From Tetrahymena elliotti 4EA (Eukaryota > Ciliophora > Oligohymenophorea > Hymenostomatida > Tetrahymenidae): a DNA stretch of 64,000 nucleotides. Under the pieces are notes generated by a model, which was not told the origin of the DNA, searched no databases, and was given only the letters and a program-made list of their open reading frames with translations. Shown piece by piece: positions 1-12,889 of this stretch; within the stretch, counting starts at the first letter, position 1, and every line of letters starts with the position of its first letter. The stretch spans positions 454,797-518,796 of the forward strand of contig AFXF02001505.1 in the NCBI GenBank assembly GCA_000231825.2, in the 5' to 3' direction. The translations under genes were made by a program, and so were the position numbers.

Positions 1-686
1 AGAAAACACAATTTTCAAACAAAGAGGAGCCTAAATAAAATTGAAATATAATTAACATTACTTCCATACTTAAATGTTGTATCAAAAATAAAATATCTTA
101 TATTTTACAAATATATATTTTGACCTTTAACATTACTTTACTTTGACTTTTAAGTCTTTGTCAAATTATCAATTAAAACTAAAAAAATAAAATTTCGGAC
201 TTTTAATCAAAGATAAGATTAAAATTAAAGTAAATATGAATTAATTAAAATAAGAAGAGATAATTATTCAGTTTTTTTAATGAAAAATAAAATTTCAGTA
301 AAAAATTAATTTTACTTAAATAATAGACAAAATTAAAAAATACTTCATCTTTAAATTGTAAAAAAAAAACGCTTCATTGAATTTAAAACAATTCACAAAT
401 TAATCTTTGATATTAATATGATTTTAATTAAATTTTTATTAATAATTATTATGTAATTTATGAAAGTTATTAAATTAATTATTTATAACTTCTGAATTAG
501 TTTTTTATCAAAAAGAATATAATAAAAGAAATGTTAAATAAAATAGCTTTTATGTCTAAAAGCTTTTATGATAAATATGTTAAAATAAATTTAAGTAATT
601 TGATGTTTGAAGTAAATAAATAAAATGTATTAAATTAATAGAAATTAAAATAATCTTTTTATTTAACTAAGCATAAAAATGTGTAT
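1..686. other. Intergenic, no gene seen
   Basis: This is very AT-rich sequence with no open frame that has coding-like composition on either strand. It lies downstream of the minus-strand kinase, so its right end probably holds that gene's 3' UTR. No repeat or RNA gene was recognised. Confidence 0.6.
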
Positions 687-1827
687 TCATTTTTATTTTT
701 TTGTCATTTATATAATTTAACTTTTATATTCTTCTTTTTAACTTTCCTTTATTATATTCATATTTATAATTTCTTCCCATTCAAAACGATTAGCTTCTTC
801 TACTTCAAGCATATTTTTTATTAGATCTTTAGTGTCCTCAGAAATAGAAACTTTGTTTGAAAAGTGAATGTTTGTGGTGTTCTTGATAACATCAATAAGT
901 TTTTGGTGTGTTTCAATTTACTAAATTTCCCATGGAAATTTCTTGTATATCATTTAATAGAGCATAACACCAGCTGACCATATGTCATTTTTTTCTAGAT
1001 TGTAATTCTTAGATTCTAAAGCCTAAGGAGACATATAATAAGGTGTCCCAACCTAAGTATTACTTATGTGAAGTGGATCACATATTTTAGAGAGTCCAAA
1101 ATCAGCAATCTTAATGGTTCCATCTTTAATAAGAATATTACTTGGCTTTAAATCTCTGTGAAAAACATTTTGTCTCTTAAGTTCTAGCATGCCTCTGCTT
1201 AATTATCCAAACAAATATAAAACTTATCCTTCATTTAATTCCTAATAAAAATTATAGAAAATTTATGAGAAAAGTTTAGTTAAAAATATTATTTATAAAA
1301 TAAATAAGAACAATCAAAGTACATTATTTTTTAATAGCTTTGTCAGGTCTCCGTCTTCACAATACTCAAGAATAAAATAAATCTATTTTATAATTGAAAA
1401 AATTGAATGAATAATTAATTCATTATTGTATGATGTTTATGCTTCCTAAAACAACTCATTTCATTCAAAAAATTTTAGCTAAATTTATTATACTATTGGA
1501 AGGCTTCTACATAAAATAAAATAAAAAGAGTACATTATTTATTGTTTGATGGAATTGCAACAACCTTAAAACATATGGAGACTGTATGCTCATCATAATT
1601 TATTATTCTGTTTGAATTTACTTATAAGGTAATTGTGTTGGGTTGGAAATTTGCAAAATTTTTGCACATAATTTGGATGCTTTCTCTTTTTTTTCAAAAA
1701 ATTCTTTCTTGAAAAACGCTATGTAAACTTTGCTAAACGCTCCTTCACCAATAGTCATATTAGTGATGAGGACTTGCTCTTCAAGAGTTTTACCTATTTC
1801 CTTTACTATTTAGTATTATTTATCCAT
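687..1827 (-). CDS. ULK/ATG1-like serine/threonine protein kinase
   Basis: This is a compact protein kinase of about 302 residues that is almost entirely catalytic domain. Exons are 1827-1534, 1382-1323 and 1241-687, with introns 1383-1533 and 1242-1322. All three exon lengths are multiples of three (98, 20 and 185 codons), and splicing restores [13 protein letters not shown] across the hinge. Visible motifs in order are the glycine loop GEGAFSKVY, lysine in CAKIL, the alphaC glutamate, [11 protein letters not shown] and [11 protein letters not shown]. The overall look ([16 protein letters not shown]) is that of the ULK/ATG1 or CAMK-like kinases expanded in ciliates. The APE glutamate is Gln, encoded TAG. 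In-frame TAG/TAA are Gln and the stop is TGA. The start is the first in-frame ATG before the glycine loop. The frame stays open upstream, so a 5' exon is possible. Substrate and pathway cannot be deduced; a role in autophagy is not claimed. Confidence 0.88.
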
Positions 1828-2220
1828 TACAGCAACTTCTACTTTCTAAATTGAGGATAGAATTTTACTTTTTTAAATAAACTTCTTTCTATTAATTTCA
1901 ATAATTTTTTATTTATATATATTAGACGTGTTTTTTCTTCTTTCAATTCTTTTAGTATTAATCAGGAATTAATAATTAACCTATAATCCATATCATAGGC
2001 TCTACTGAAATGTATAAACATACTTATTCAAATCTCAAATTCTATAATAATTTTAATACAGCAAAATTTGTTTCTCCTTTTTCCAATTTTTATTATTTAT
2101 AAAACAAAAAAATAAGTTTTAACTAAAATCACTAAAGTACTTAGAAAAAGTATGATAAAATAAATAATTTAAGAGATAAACTTCAGACATGTATTAATAG
2201 TATAATTAGTTAGAATTTTA

Positions 2221-3447
2221 TCAAACATTTTTAAATAAATTTCCTAGTTTTCCTCTTGGAGTTAGAACTTAGTCTCCCTATATTTATTAAAAGAATAAAA
2301 AATAATTTACACATCCGAAAATACTATTTGACATTAACAATATCTTTACCTTCTTGCAAATATAAATGTAATGATAATTATCAGGATCCTTATAATCAAA
2401 TAAATTTTCTGAAATAGAATGCACATTTGGCTTGTAAATTTTATAAACTTTTTTAACGTTCCACATGAATTCAGGCTGTTTTAAAAATATAAATAAAGAA
2501 TATTTTGAATATATTTTATTTTATTCTTAATTAATTTTTTACATTTTCAAGAAGTTATTATCTTTTCTTTTCTTCACCATATGTTACAACCATATAAACA
2601 CCATCTTAACTAAGCACTCTACTTATTTCAGAAAGCATCTTAAATGAATTTTATCTTGAATACTCTCCACACTATTAATTAGTAATTAAATTTAGTTTAT
2701 TTTGTAAAAAATATATAAAGTATTGAAAAATATCAAATTATATAAATGAATTGCAGCTCAAACTAATAGTTTGAAATCTATTATATTTTATTGGATATAA
2801 AATAAAATTATTCTTAAAACTATACCAAAACTGAATCAAGAGTACCCTTATCTATTACGCAGTCAAAAGAATTATTAGCAAATTTACCTTTCATATTCCT
2901 AACGTCGCAATGCTCAACTATATTTTAATATCAACAAATAAAAAAATCTTATACAATGTAAAAATTACATTTAAAAGTATTTTCAAAGCCTTCAGAATAT
3001 CTTTCAACTAAATGCTTAATCAAATTATTTGAATAGTCAACATTTGTTATGTTTTTATATCCTTCAAAATACATTTCTTCACTCAATACTATTAATAAAT
3101 TAACAAAATTAAAAGGATTTCTATAAAATATCTTTTTTTTACATGAAGAGCCACATCCTACGTTAAGTATTCTAGTATTTTTATTTATATATTAAGTAAT
3201 AATATCTTTGACACCATCATAATTCTAGTACCAATCGAATGGTTTTGTATTTCTATTTTTATGATATTTATTTTCATCAAATAATGCAATTATTATGTAT
3301 GGATAAAAATAGAATCAAAGATCAAGCATAAAATCAAATAAATATGCAATAAATCTACGTTTAATATCTCTTTTCCCAATATTCTATTTTTCCATAATGA
3401 GAGCTGTTATGGGGAGGATCTTGTACTTAATTCTATTAGATATTCAT
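2221..3447 (-). CDS. METTL13/EEF1AKMT4-like SAM-dependent methyltransferase
   Basis: This is a seven-beta-strand methyltransferase of the METTL13/EEF1AKMT4/ECE2 family, whose studied members methylate lysines or the N-terminus of translation factor eEF1A. The N-terminus reads KIEYWEKRYQTNTKPFDWYQ, the family's opening signature. Then follow the SAM-binding motif I ILNVGCGSS, the acidic NVDYS strand, CDVRNMKGKFANNSFDCV with VIDKGTLDSVLV, a later helix MLSEISRVL with strand GVYMVVTYGEEK, and a C-terminal HYIYICKK strand typical of the family. At least four AT-rich introns interrupt it; the first two are clear from restored frame (RYQT across one, GCGSSLLSEEM across the next). The start is ATG-AAT-ATC at 3447 and the last codon is TGA at 2221-2223. 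Target protein is inferred only from family. Confidence 0.85.
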
Positions 3448-4470
3448 AATTATATGAGCTTTTTATATTGATTTGATATCCTATTAATTTTTATATTGTT
3501 TAAATTTTGAATAAATTAACTTTTATATTTTTTTCTTGCAAAATATAGATTCTGCCATTCAATTAATAATAAAAGTTTCAAAATTAATCTCAGAAAAAGA
3601 TCATTTAAAATATTATTTTCATTATAAAATATTCTAACAAAGCTTATAAATTATTTTTTAATCACATTAAAATTCAAAGAAAAATCTAAAAATTCTACTT
3701 CTTTTTTAAATATTTTCATGAATTACCTTTTAAAGCTTTAAAAAAATCAATAATTGTTTTTTAATATTTATTGGGGGATGGTATAAATGCTCAATAGAAA
3801 TCTATGTTTTAATAGATATATGATATTGTTTTATTATGATTATTTCAGTTAATTTATTTCAAAAATTAGGTATTTTTAAAGTTGAAGTCTAAATGGTTGA
3901 ATAACATTAAACTTTAAAGTCACTCTTGAATTATTTTATGGATTAGTTTTAATAAAATATTTTTTAAGAACTATTTGCTAATAATTCTAATAACAATTCA
4001 AAAACTATGCGTTTTTAACAATATGTGATAGAAAATTAAAATTCAAGAAACTTGCATTAAATTAACCAAGAAAAAATTAAGAATACATGCAATATCAATC
4101 TTTAATATTAAATTAATACTAAAAGAATATTTAGTCTATTTTGTATTCAAACTACTTTATTGTATTAGAATCTGAAAAAGCTTTAAGATAGTTCATAATA
4201 ATCTCTACTTATTTTACATTGCAATTATTGTAATGAATAGAGAGGAGGGAAACTTCGTTTAAAATTAATAAGTAGAAGTTAATCTTTAGGAAGATTAAAA
4301 ATCAGAAGTTTCAATGATTTATTCTGATCGATAGTCGCTATCATTTATATCCAAATCTTAAGGAGGTTTATTATAAAACCCAGATGGAACTTTATAAATA
4401 AGTAATTTCTTAAAATATATTTTACTTTAATAACATTTAACAGGTATTTAGTGAAAATATTTAATAAATT
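3448..4470. other. Divergent intergenic region
   Basis: About 1 kb separates the divergent methyltransferase (-) and membrane protein (+). It should hold both promoters. I see only A/T-rich sequence and no recognisable regulatory motif or RNA gene. Confidence 0.5.
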
Positions 4471-5787
4471 ATGCCTAAAATAGTGAAACCAGTTTAAGCA
4501 TCTGATTATAAAAAGATAAAAGACAATCTTAATTATGGTATTAATGGTGATTAAGATGATAATTTATCTTAAGATACATCATAATTAAGTCTTATGTCTT
4601 TGCCTTAAAATTAAGTGCTTTTACCTCTTTACTCTTCACCAGCTCATCCTTTCTTTATCCCAATCGGCTCTTTACCTCAATTTGTAGATTAATTTATTGA
4701 TTTGTACATCAGACATAATATTTGCTTCCTACTCTTTATTGTGGTCTAACTAATAGTTGAAGGCGTTTTTTAATATTTGACTTATAAATTTAAAGAAAAG
4801 ACTATCAAACAAGTAAGTATTTTTAATTATTGCATATCATATAATCACTAAAAAATAATTAAATTTTTAAAGAGTAAAATGAATAAATAAAACAGTACTT
4901 TAAATATTTTAATCATTTAATGAAAATAAATAACTATTAATTAAATATATCTACCATCTTTTTAAATAAATTATCGATCTACAAGCCTGAAAAATTAATG
5001 AGTAGGAGTTAAAAAAATATTTTGAATAAACATTTTGATCTTGAAAATGATGTACCCCAAATTGAAAGACTACTAGATGGTAGGTTGAATGCTGTGATTT
5101 TATAAAAATAATAATACAACACACTCAATCAGAATAAATTATTTATCAAATAAATTTCCTTTAATCCAATCTAGAAAAAACTTACAATTTTTAGAATTTT
5201 TAGAGACAAATACAAGTTTTTTTTTTTGAATAAGTAAAACAAATTCCTTAGATGTGAAATAATATTTAGCAAATATTTGGAAAAGGAAATGAAATATTTA
5301 TCAATTATATTGAAATTCTTTTACAAGAATTATTAGATTTAAATTAAAATTTGTATAAAAAAATCAGTTGTAAGTTGTTTATGAAAAACTGGAAGTGAGC
5401 TAAATAGAAAACATCTTCATATTTCTGTTTTACTGTAAAAGTTTAATGATATTAACATTCAATTATTTAAATTTATTTTTAAAATTTAAAGTGAATTTAG
5501 CCTATTTATCAGTCTATTATCTGATCGGATTTCTGGCCAGTCTTAAGAAGTCATATAATCTTTTGTTTTATTTTTCTATTATATCTATAATCGGACTCTC
5601 TTTAGAAATTATTCTTAGTTACATAAATGAGTAACTTATTTCCTTTTTATTTTATGGGATAGAAATTAAATTATTTTTGCTTTATGATAGGTTTAATATT
5701 ATGATATTCTTCTTAAGAGTTATTGCTTATGTGTATTCAAAATTCTTATCACACCTCCTTCTTTAATTATTATTACTTCCCCGATGA
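4471..5787 (+). CDS. Unknown multi-pass membrane protein
   Basis: I do not recognise this family. Exon 1 (4471-4812) encodes a soluble N-terminus rich in Gln/Asn/Ser, then a proline-containing loop and a hydrophobic helix (NICFLLFIVVQLIVEGVF). It ends at a canonical GTAAGT donor. Exon 2 probably starts at 4986 after CTACAAG in the same phase and encodes a charged, likely cytosolic stretch. The last exon, probably from about 5492, encodes two to four hydrophobic helices (around AYLSVYYLIGFLASL, LLFYFSIISIIGLSLEIIL, ISFLFYGIEIKLFLL and FFLRVIAYVYSKFLSHLLL) and ends at TGA 5785-5787. The exon 2/3 splice (donor near 5353) is my choice because it keeps phase. Membrane location is inferred from hydropathy. 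Transporter or sensory roles are possible but not supported. Confidence 0.5.
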
Positions 5788-7306
5788 TAATACTAGTTTT
5801 AAAAAAAGACCCTTATCAGTGATATGTAAAGAGTTGTCAATTCTGATGGTTTATGCTTGAAATAATCCTGGTCAGGTAGCAAAAAAATATTTGATCAATA
5901 GAATTGATATGTGTTTTACATTTTGATTTATTTTAAATAAATTTTTAATTTAAAAATTCTAAAATTAGTTTTTTAAATTTATTTCTTTCAAATAATTATT
6001 TTATAGATTAATTTCAATTATTTCATCTTAATTGCTTTCATAATAATTGATCTAAATAATTTATATCTTATTTATTTTGGTTTTCAATTTTTTCCAGATA
6101 TTTTCAATTTTTATTTTCCTTTTAGTATATTGATATCATAATATTTATTTAAAATTAAAAATCTTTTACATTGATTTCAATAAGATAGATTTGATTTAGA
6201 ATTTTTATTCTTGTTAAATTTAGTCAAATAAATATTCAAAATATTTTCTGGAAGAAGAAGTATTAAAATCAAAAACTAATAAATTCTAAAAATTATATCA
6301 TCAAAACGTGGCTTTAATTTATTAAACTTTGTATAGCATAAATATTTAGTTTGAGAAAAATTTTTTATTTTATGAAAATTTAGAATTTATCATTTGTTGC
6401 ATTTAAATATTAGTAATGTTAATAAATTAAATGCACATTTTTTCATTCATAACAAAAAATTTTTTTAGTTCAAAATTTAAAAGAGAAAATATTTAAAATA
6501 TAATTATTTTCTCTGATGAGAAGAAAAAAGTAATTATCTATTTAAGAGCATCTAGTAAATTTATTTATTTTTTGTCTCAATCTTGATTAAAATATCAAAT
6601 GAATAGTATAAATGAGAAATAATAGTTTTATAAATTTTTTAAACATTTTTCAAATATAAGTTGAAAAATCAGAAAAAATGTAATTAATTTCATTTAAGAA
6701 TAAAGTCAGAAACAAATAGGAAAAAAGAAAATTTTATGATCAAAAATAATCAGTTTTTCCTAGAGATGGGAAAAAAAAAATTTGTTTAGATAAGGGAATG
6801 AAATTGAGTGTGAAAATAAAGAAAAGATAGGGCTGAATGAAATTTATAAGAAATTAATCAATGTGTTACATATCAATTGCGAATAAACCCAAAAAATCTT
6901 TTATAGGAGCAAAAATTTAATTACAAACAAGGTGTGGATAAAAATAAAAACAGATTAAATAAAATCAGCACTCAGAAGTCAAACAAAATTAGATCATCCC
7001 TTTTCTAAATATTTTTGATATACTTTAATTTTGAATTTATCAGGAGCAGCTTTTGTTTGATCAATAGCACTAATCAAAAATTTAGTGAGAAGATTGGGGG
7101 GGGAAAAGATTATCAAAATCTAATAAACTTCAACTCATTAAAATATTAAAAATTAAATCTAAGAAGGAGGCATAATTAATTAATTTAAAATAAAAATCTT
7201 TCACTAAGAAATCTCAAACCATTATTACTAATTACATAAAAACAATCCATCTACTATCAAGTGCCTTAATAAACAAAAGTCATAATCTCAATTAAACATT
7301 TTTGAA
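5788..7306. other. Intergenic with an isolated G8 run
   Basis: No gene was seen. Most of the stretch is A/T with short GA-rich tracts. Eight consecutive G at 7096-7103 stand out in this base composition. The last few hundred bases are presumably promoter and 5' UTR of the Gln/Asn-rich gene. Confidence 0.5.
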
Positions 7307-8419
7307 ATGAATAACAATAATAATATGCTTTACTAACAATTACTATAAAACTAATACTTACTTTCTTAACAACAACCTCAACAAAATAACTAATTAAATT
7401 ATATTTATTACCTAAAGGCCTAGCTTCTCAAGGCTTAATAAATTGAAGCTGAATAATAGCTGTTAAATCTTTATGCACAAAAATTATAATTTAATCAAAA
7501 TAATTAATTATTAATGCCTAACAACTATTAATCAGCTCGTTTAGTCTCCTCTAATCCTAATTTATACAACCAACAACAAATGATAAATAACTAAAATATG
7601 AATCAAATACCCTTAACAAATTGCAATTATATTTCCTAAAATCATATGAATGGTATGTAAAAAAGAGTTGTCTATTCACCAAATTAATTATAATAAAATT
7701 AAATCTGTATTAATGAGTAATCAAATTTTAATATTCAACCAAAGATTGAAAATCAACCTCTGTAAGATTCCTATTGTTTAATTCCCAATCAAATTTCTGA
7801 AGGATACCAATTACCTATGCAAAATAAATAAATTATCGCAATCAAATACTAATAGATGTAATAACCTTAATTAGAAGAATGCTAGGAAAATAATAGAGCT
7901 CTTCCAATTATCAAATCAATAAAAAAAAGTAACTCATCATCTTCATAATCTGTAAAGAAATCTTAAATGAATTTAGAAAGAATCCCCTCTTGTTCTTCAT
8001 CCTCATCAAACGACTGCACTATGCCTATTTATTAAAATGAAACCACATCTAAAAAATCATAAAAAAAATAAAATAATCCTCTTAACAACGGAAAAAAGAA
8101 GATTTCACGTTTAGAAGAAACTCGTGCAGAACGTTGGTCTTTTATGAAGAAGTTTTATGACAAGCAAATCTTAATTAATCGTATTTTTATTGACCTTGAG
8201 GATGAAAAATTTTCTTTCTCACCTATTCAGGCTGATTAAATCATCATAAAGAAAGAAGATAGTTCTAATGAAGAAGAATCATAAGATGAGAGCAAATCCT
8301 TAAATTAAAAATCTTCTAATTAATCCGTGACAGAAGACCAAAGCAGAAGCAATTCTAAATAATAAAACTTTTTATTCAATGACTGTAGCAGTACTGATAA
8401 TTCATCTCCATTAATCTGA
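7307..8419 (+). CDS. Gln/Asn-rich protein with a conserved-looking basic patch, unknown function
   Basis: A single uninterrupted ORF of 370 codons plus TGA (1,113 nt) is open only if TAA/TAG are Gln; about a quarter of its residues are Gln, many written TAA. It starts MNNNNNMLYQQLL. The first two thirds is low-complexity Q/N with scattered Tyr/Leu/Ser. A serine cluster follows (SNSSSSQSVKKS, SCSSSSSN). Next is a basic, non-repetitive segment with normal codons, KKKISRLEETRAERWSFMKK then FYDKQ, and the end is acidic and Ser/Gln-rich. The ISRLEETRAERW segment is the only part that looks like a folded or binding motif. Prion-like or regulatory nucleic acid-binding behaviour would be typical of such composition, but no known domain is visible. 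Confidence 0.75.
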
Positions 8420-9899
8420 ATTAAACAACTAAAATTGATTAACAAAATTTAAAATAACTTTATTACTCAATAAAATAATATCAAATTTAAATTCTCATAA
8501 ATACAAAAATATTTCAAATTATCTTAATAATATCTTATTCTTCTTAAACTGTATATAGATTATATATCAATTAAATATAATTATCATTGTCCTTACACCA
8601 CTAGAACTTTTTCTGATGCTATCTATCATTGAATTTAACTCTATTAATTACATTTTTTTTCATTTACTTTCACAATTACATGTATTATTCATAATAAAAG
8701 AAAAATAGAGTAATCAGAATATTATATTTCTAAATAATTCTTTTACTGTTATAATTTGATTTTCAATTTAAGGTTTTCAAATATAGAAACTTAATTAGTT
8801 TTTCTTAAAGGCACTCTGGTTTTTTTTTTCAGTCTCAATAAATAGGATTATTTTATCAATCTGAAAAAAAATTGTTTTGATTTGCTAGTTTTATTTTGAT
8901 TTAATTTCTAGATTGGAAATTTTTTCTCTATTTTGGAAAGAATTTAACAATAAAAGCTGCTTTTAAGGCCTAAAATCCTTCTGTATTTATTTGATTAATG
9001 GATTTAAATTTTAGAAATAATTTAACAGAGTATAAAATTAAAATTTCATGTTGCTTTTTTTTTTTGATCAGTTGAAAAAAATAACATATTTATTTTTTCA
9101 TAATTATTTAAAAACCTAAATAAAATTTTAGATTGACCTTATTACTAATAGTAACTAAAATACTTTCAAATACAAATATAATTTTTCTTGTAAGATTTTT
9201 TGGTTTCCAGTAACACATACAAAATAATTTAGTTGAAATTTATTTTTTTTATTTTTTTAAAGAGTTTTATCATTTATCTAAAGTTTAAGTTAATTAATAA
9301 AAGAAAATCAAATGTATCGTTTAAAAATTATCTATTTAATTATATTTAATATAATAATTCAATAGATGCTTTTAGAGATTCTACATACATTAAAAAATCA
9401 GAAATTAGAAAAGTAACTTAAAAAAAAATTAAAATTTCACCTCTATTCTTTTTGTGCTTTATATTTATTTGTAAATAGTAAATAATAAAAAAAATAAGAA
9501 TATATTTAGTGCATTCTTCCAAATCTAATCTAAATTTTTATGAGTGTAAACTTACTTCTCAAAAATACAAATTTGATTTTTTGTTACAGGTTAAGTCTTT
9601 TCTAAAAAAATGTTGATTTTTTTAAATTCAAAAATAAAATAAAAAAAATTGCTAAAAATAATTTGAGATACTTATCAAAAATAACCTTTTTGAAGAAAAT
9701 GTAAATGGAATTTATGAGAAAGAATAAATCAGGTGAAATTCATACATTACACATGTATTTAAACATATTTTTCTATTTCTTTCTGGTAAAAGGGATTTAT
9801 TTATTTCTTTTTTATGTAATTCCAAATTCTTTTGCAAACTTTGATTTTCGCAAAATTTTTAAATTCGTTCTAAAAACAAAAATTAAAAGAACAATCTTA
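8420..9899. other. Intergenic, no gene seen
   Basis: This is homopolymer-rich A/T sequence. A hydrophobic open frame from 9705 runs into the next gene, but its first 65 codons look like translated intergenic DNA; the signal-peptide methionine is at 9900. Confidence 0.5.
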
Positions 9900-11907
9900 A
9901 TGTTTAAATTATTACTTTTTTTTGTAATAATTGAGTTATTTATTCATAGAGTTTAAGCCTCATATACAGCAAGATCTACAACAGGATTTGTTTGTGGATA
10001 GGATCTTTTTTACAATTCAATTACCTAAAGATGTGAGATAAGTAATATCAATAAAATATAGATAAATATAGACATCTTTTGAATTATAATTTTGATTAAA
10101 TTAGATTTAAATGGGATCAATCCTTAAACTCCTCCATCAGCTTATAATTGTGATTACTTGAATCAATTTGCTGAATATACAGATTCAACTTCTCTGATAA
10201 GATGTAGGAATATAAAAAATTATAAATTAGGTTCAAGTTGTAAGTATTATAAAGCAGATTTAGTAACATAATCTCTAATATGTTAAGAATGTGATCTTGG
10301 TTTTTCTCTTTTATAAGGATAATGTTTAAGCTTATCAAACAATGTAGGCTGTAAAGAATTGGATATTCCTACAAATCCTGCTTAGATTTAGTGTAAAACA
10401 TGCTAATAAAGTAATATTAAATTATAAATGAGTTAAAACTAATCTTACTTACTTATTTTTCTATAAGATTATAATCTCTAATCAGGTGTTTGTTAAATTT
10501 GCATTAAAAAGGGCTGGAATTATTGCACCTAAACAAACCCTTCTAATTCTTGTGAGTGTTAAGCTTGCAGTGATAATTTTGTTTTAGATCCTAATGGATC
10601 TGGCTGCATATAATGTCCATATAATGGCTGTTTATGCTCTGCAACTCAGTCTGGGTAGAATATAGCCTACACATGCAATTCATGCATTTTAGGATATTAT
10701 ATGGATGTAAGATTAAATTTAAAATATTTTAAAGTAAATACATATTCTATTTTTAAATTAAGGTGAATTCTGATGGAGCTAACTAATGCTACTCTTGTGA
10801 ATCAAAATTTGGTGCTTCATGTAATACATGCACAAAATAACAATGTACTTAATGTAAAGACTTCTATTATTTAGGAAGTAATAATAAATGTGTATCTTGC
10901 TATTTAAATACAAATTGTAATAGCTCTACAAATGTGATTGGGTGTTCTTAAGCATACTATTCCTTATTCTAAATACCAGTATTATCTTTTTTAATTCAAA
11001 TTTTGAAAATGAAAATACTTTTTTTAATTTTAAGGGAGTGGCAATTAAAATATGTAAAGAAACTGATAAAAATGCTATAGCAAATCCATTAAATTTATCT
11101 ACAATGTAATGTAAAAGTGGTTTTACTAATTTTAATGGAGAATGTATACTTAATATTAATCTTCAAAATTAGTCAACTGATTGTGGCCCTTTTTGTTCTA
11201 GTTGCTTATTAGATACTGTGACTGAGAAATACTACTGTACAGCATGCTAATAAGGTTTTTCAATAATCAATACATTACAAAAAAAGTGTATAGGCTGCTC
11301 AGGTGATGATGTATTTGAGAGATTGGATAACGATATATTTTTATTTACACCTGATTTGTGTTATACTTCTATGCATAATCCAAGTAATTTATATTTAATT
11401 ATAAATAATATATTTACTTAATTATACATAGGAAAAGACCCTAATTGCCTTAATGAATTCGGATTTACTACAAATGGCGTGTGTTTAGTTTGTGTGCCTG
11501 GTTATAAATTAGTCAATTCGGTGTGTGTAGAATGCATAACATCTTCTATTAATGGTAGCTTACTAACTATCACTTATGCTTGCACATCTTAATCTACTAC
11601 TTTATAATTGAATATCACACCCTACTCTGTTAATCTGACATAAGACCCTTAAACACAACCATAATTTTACTCTGCCATTCTTGGTATACCATCAACGTTA
11701 CTAAAAAATTTGCAAATTGAAATAATTAAATAACCAAAGCCTACAGATGATAATACACAAAACAACAATAATAATGAATCAAATGAAAGCAATAATTCTT
11801 CAAATCTAAATAACTAAAACGGCTCAAGCAGCCAATCTTAATAGTCTTCTTCAAATATCTTAACCCAAATAATATTATTATTAATCATATTTACAGCCAT
11901 TATTTGA
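9900..11907 (+). CDS. Cysteine-rich, probably GPI-anchored surface protein
   Basis: The N-terminus MFKLLLFFVIIELFIHRVQA is a clear signal peptide. The mature part carries many CxxC and CxxxC pairs (for example ICQECDLGFSLL, CKTCQQ, CNTCTKQQCTQCKDFYYLG, CPYNGCLC), the pattern of ciliate furin-like or variable surface repeats, immobilisation antigens and related secreted proteins. After the last Cys block comes an Asn/Ser/Gln linker and the C-terminus ILTQIILLLIIFTAII just before TGA, which is a GPI-attachment tail. Exon 1 is 9900-10041 and exon 2 starts at 10105. Further GT..AG introns occur near 10394-10466, 10709-10762, 10979-11036 and 11383-11431, all phase-compatible. It is probably displayed on the plasma or ciliary membrane. 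It could instead be a secreted cyst or mucocyst protein. Confidence 0.8.
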
Positions 11908-12432
11908 AAATAATAAAAAAATTTTTTTAAAAATAAAAACAATTCAAATTCTGATCCTACTAATAAAATTTGTATGATCAGAAAAATAAACATCATCTAA
12001 TCTAACAAAAATAAAATATAATAAATAAAATTAAATTGAATAATTATAACAAATTACAAATATTTTGTCTTAAATTATTTAAATCTTTTACAAATAATTT
12101 TGATTTGTGTTACTTATATAATAATAATATTGTTTTTCTATTAAATATTAATTTATTCTAATTATTTTTATGTATACTTACTTCTCACATAATTATCATC
12201 TAACCCTGTTTTGTTTAATAGAATAATTATGTGTAATTAAAAAATTTATTTCAAATTTCTTTTGTTTTTCAATCAAAAAAGTTGTTGATAAATAAATTAA
12301 ATTATTTTTAAAAATATTTTTTTATAAATTTAATAAATCAACACAAATAATTTAAAATTATTTGGCTTACTATTTTATGGAGATAAAGAAAACACAATTT
12401 ATAAAATATTTTGATTATTTTTTATTTTTTTA
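11908..12432. other. Intergenic, no gene seen
   Basis: 3' flank of the surface protein. Only A/T-rich sequence with no coding signal on either strand. Confidence 0.5.
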
Positions 12433-12889
12433 ATGCTAAAGAAATCCAAAACTTTACCCTATAATATGGCATTAGAAATAAGTTCATAAAAAAGCTTAAT
12501 TTTACATATCTTATCATTAAGAGTCTTTCATAGAATTTTTAATTTTTAGACACAATAACATAGATAACTTAGAAAGAAAATTAGACGCTTTTTAATATCA
12601 GATAGATTTTGATGAAGAATTTTAATTATTTAAGTAAGGTAATAGATAAATTAGTATTATTTATATAGAAACTATTATTATTGTACATGTAATAATGTTC
12701 TTATACTTGCATCAGAAGTAAAAAAAGCCAATTAAATAGTTGGTTTTCCTTGATATGAGATATGTTTCATCCTTTTAGATATTGCTTGATAGACAATTAG
12801 GTAATGACTAGAATTTTCGTGAAATAAACAAGAATGTATACATGTATGATAATAAATTTACAATCGGGGAAGAAATAAAGACATTTTGA
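12433..12889 (+). CDS. Possible small gene, unknown
   Basis: Tentative. An ATG at 12433 starts MLKKSKTLPYNMALEI. After two candidate introns (one ending TTTTTAG near 12549, one from GTAATAGATA near 12640 to TATATAG) the frame continues with a hydrophobic stretch ETIIIVHVIMFLYLHQ. A better-looking segment follows, with VFLDMRYVSSFQILLDRQ then a charged end NKNVYMYDNKFTIGEEIKTF before TGA 12887-12889. The last exon has richer amino-acid variety than the surrounding intergenic DNA, which is the main support. A single-pass small membrane protein is possible. The exons could also be a chance product of a code with only one stop. Confidence 0.25.

Noticed and set aside
9705..9899. Upstream extension of the surface protein from 9705
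   Set aside because: Would bury the clear signal peptide starting at 9900 behind intergenic-like sequence.
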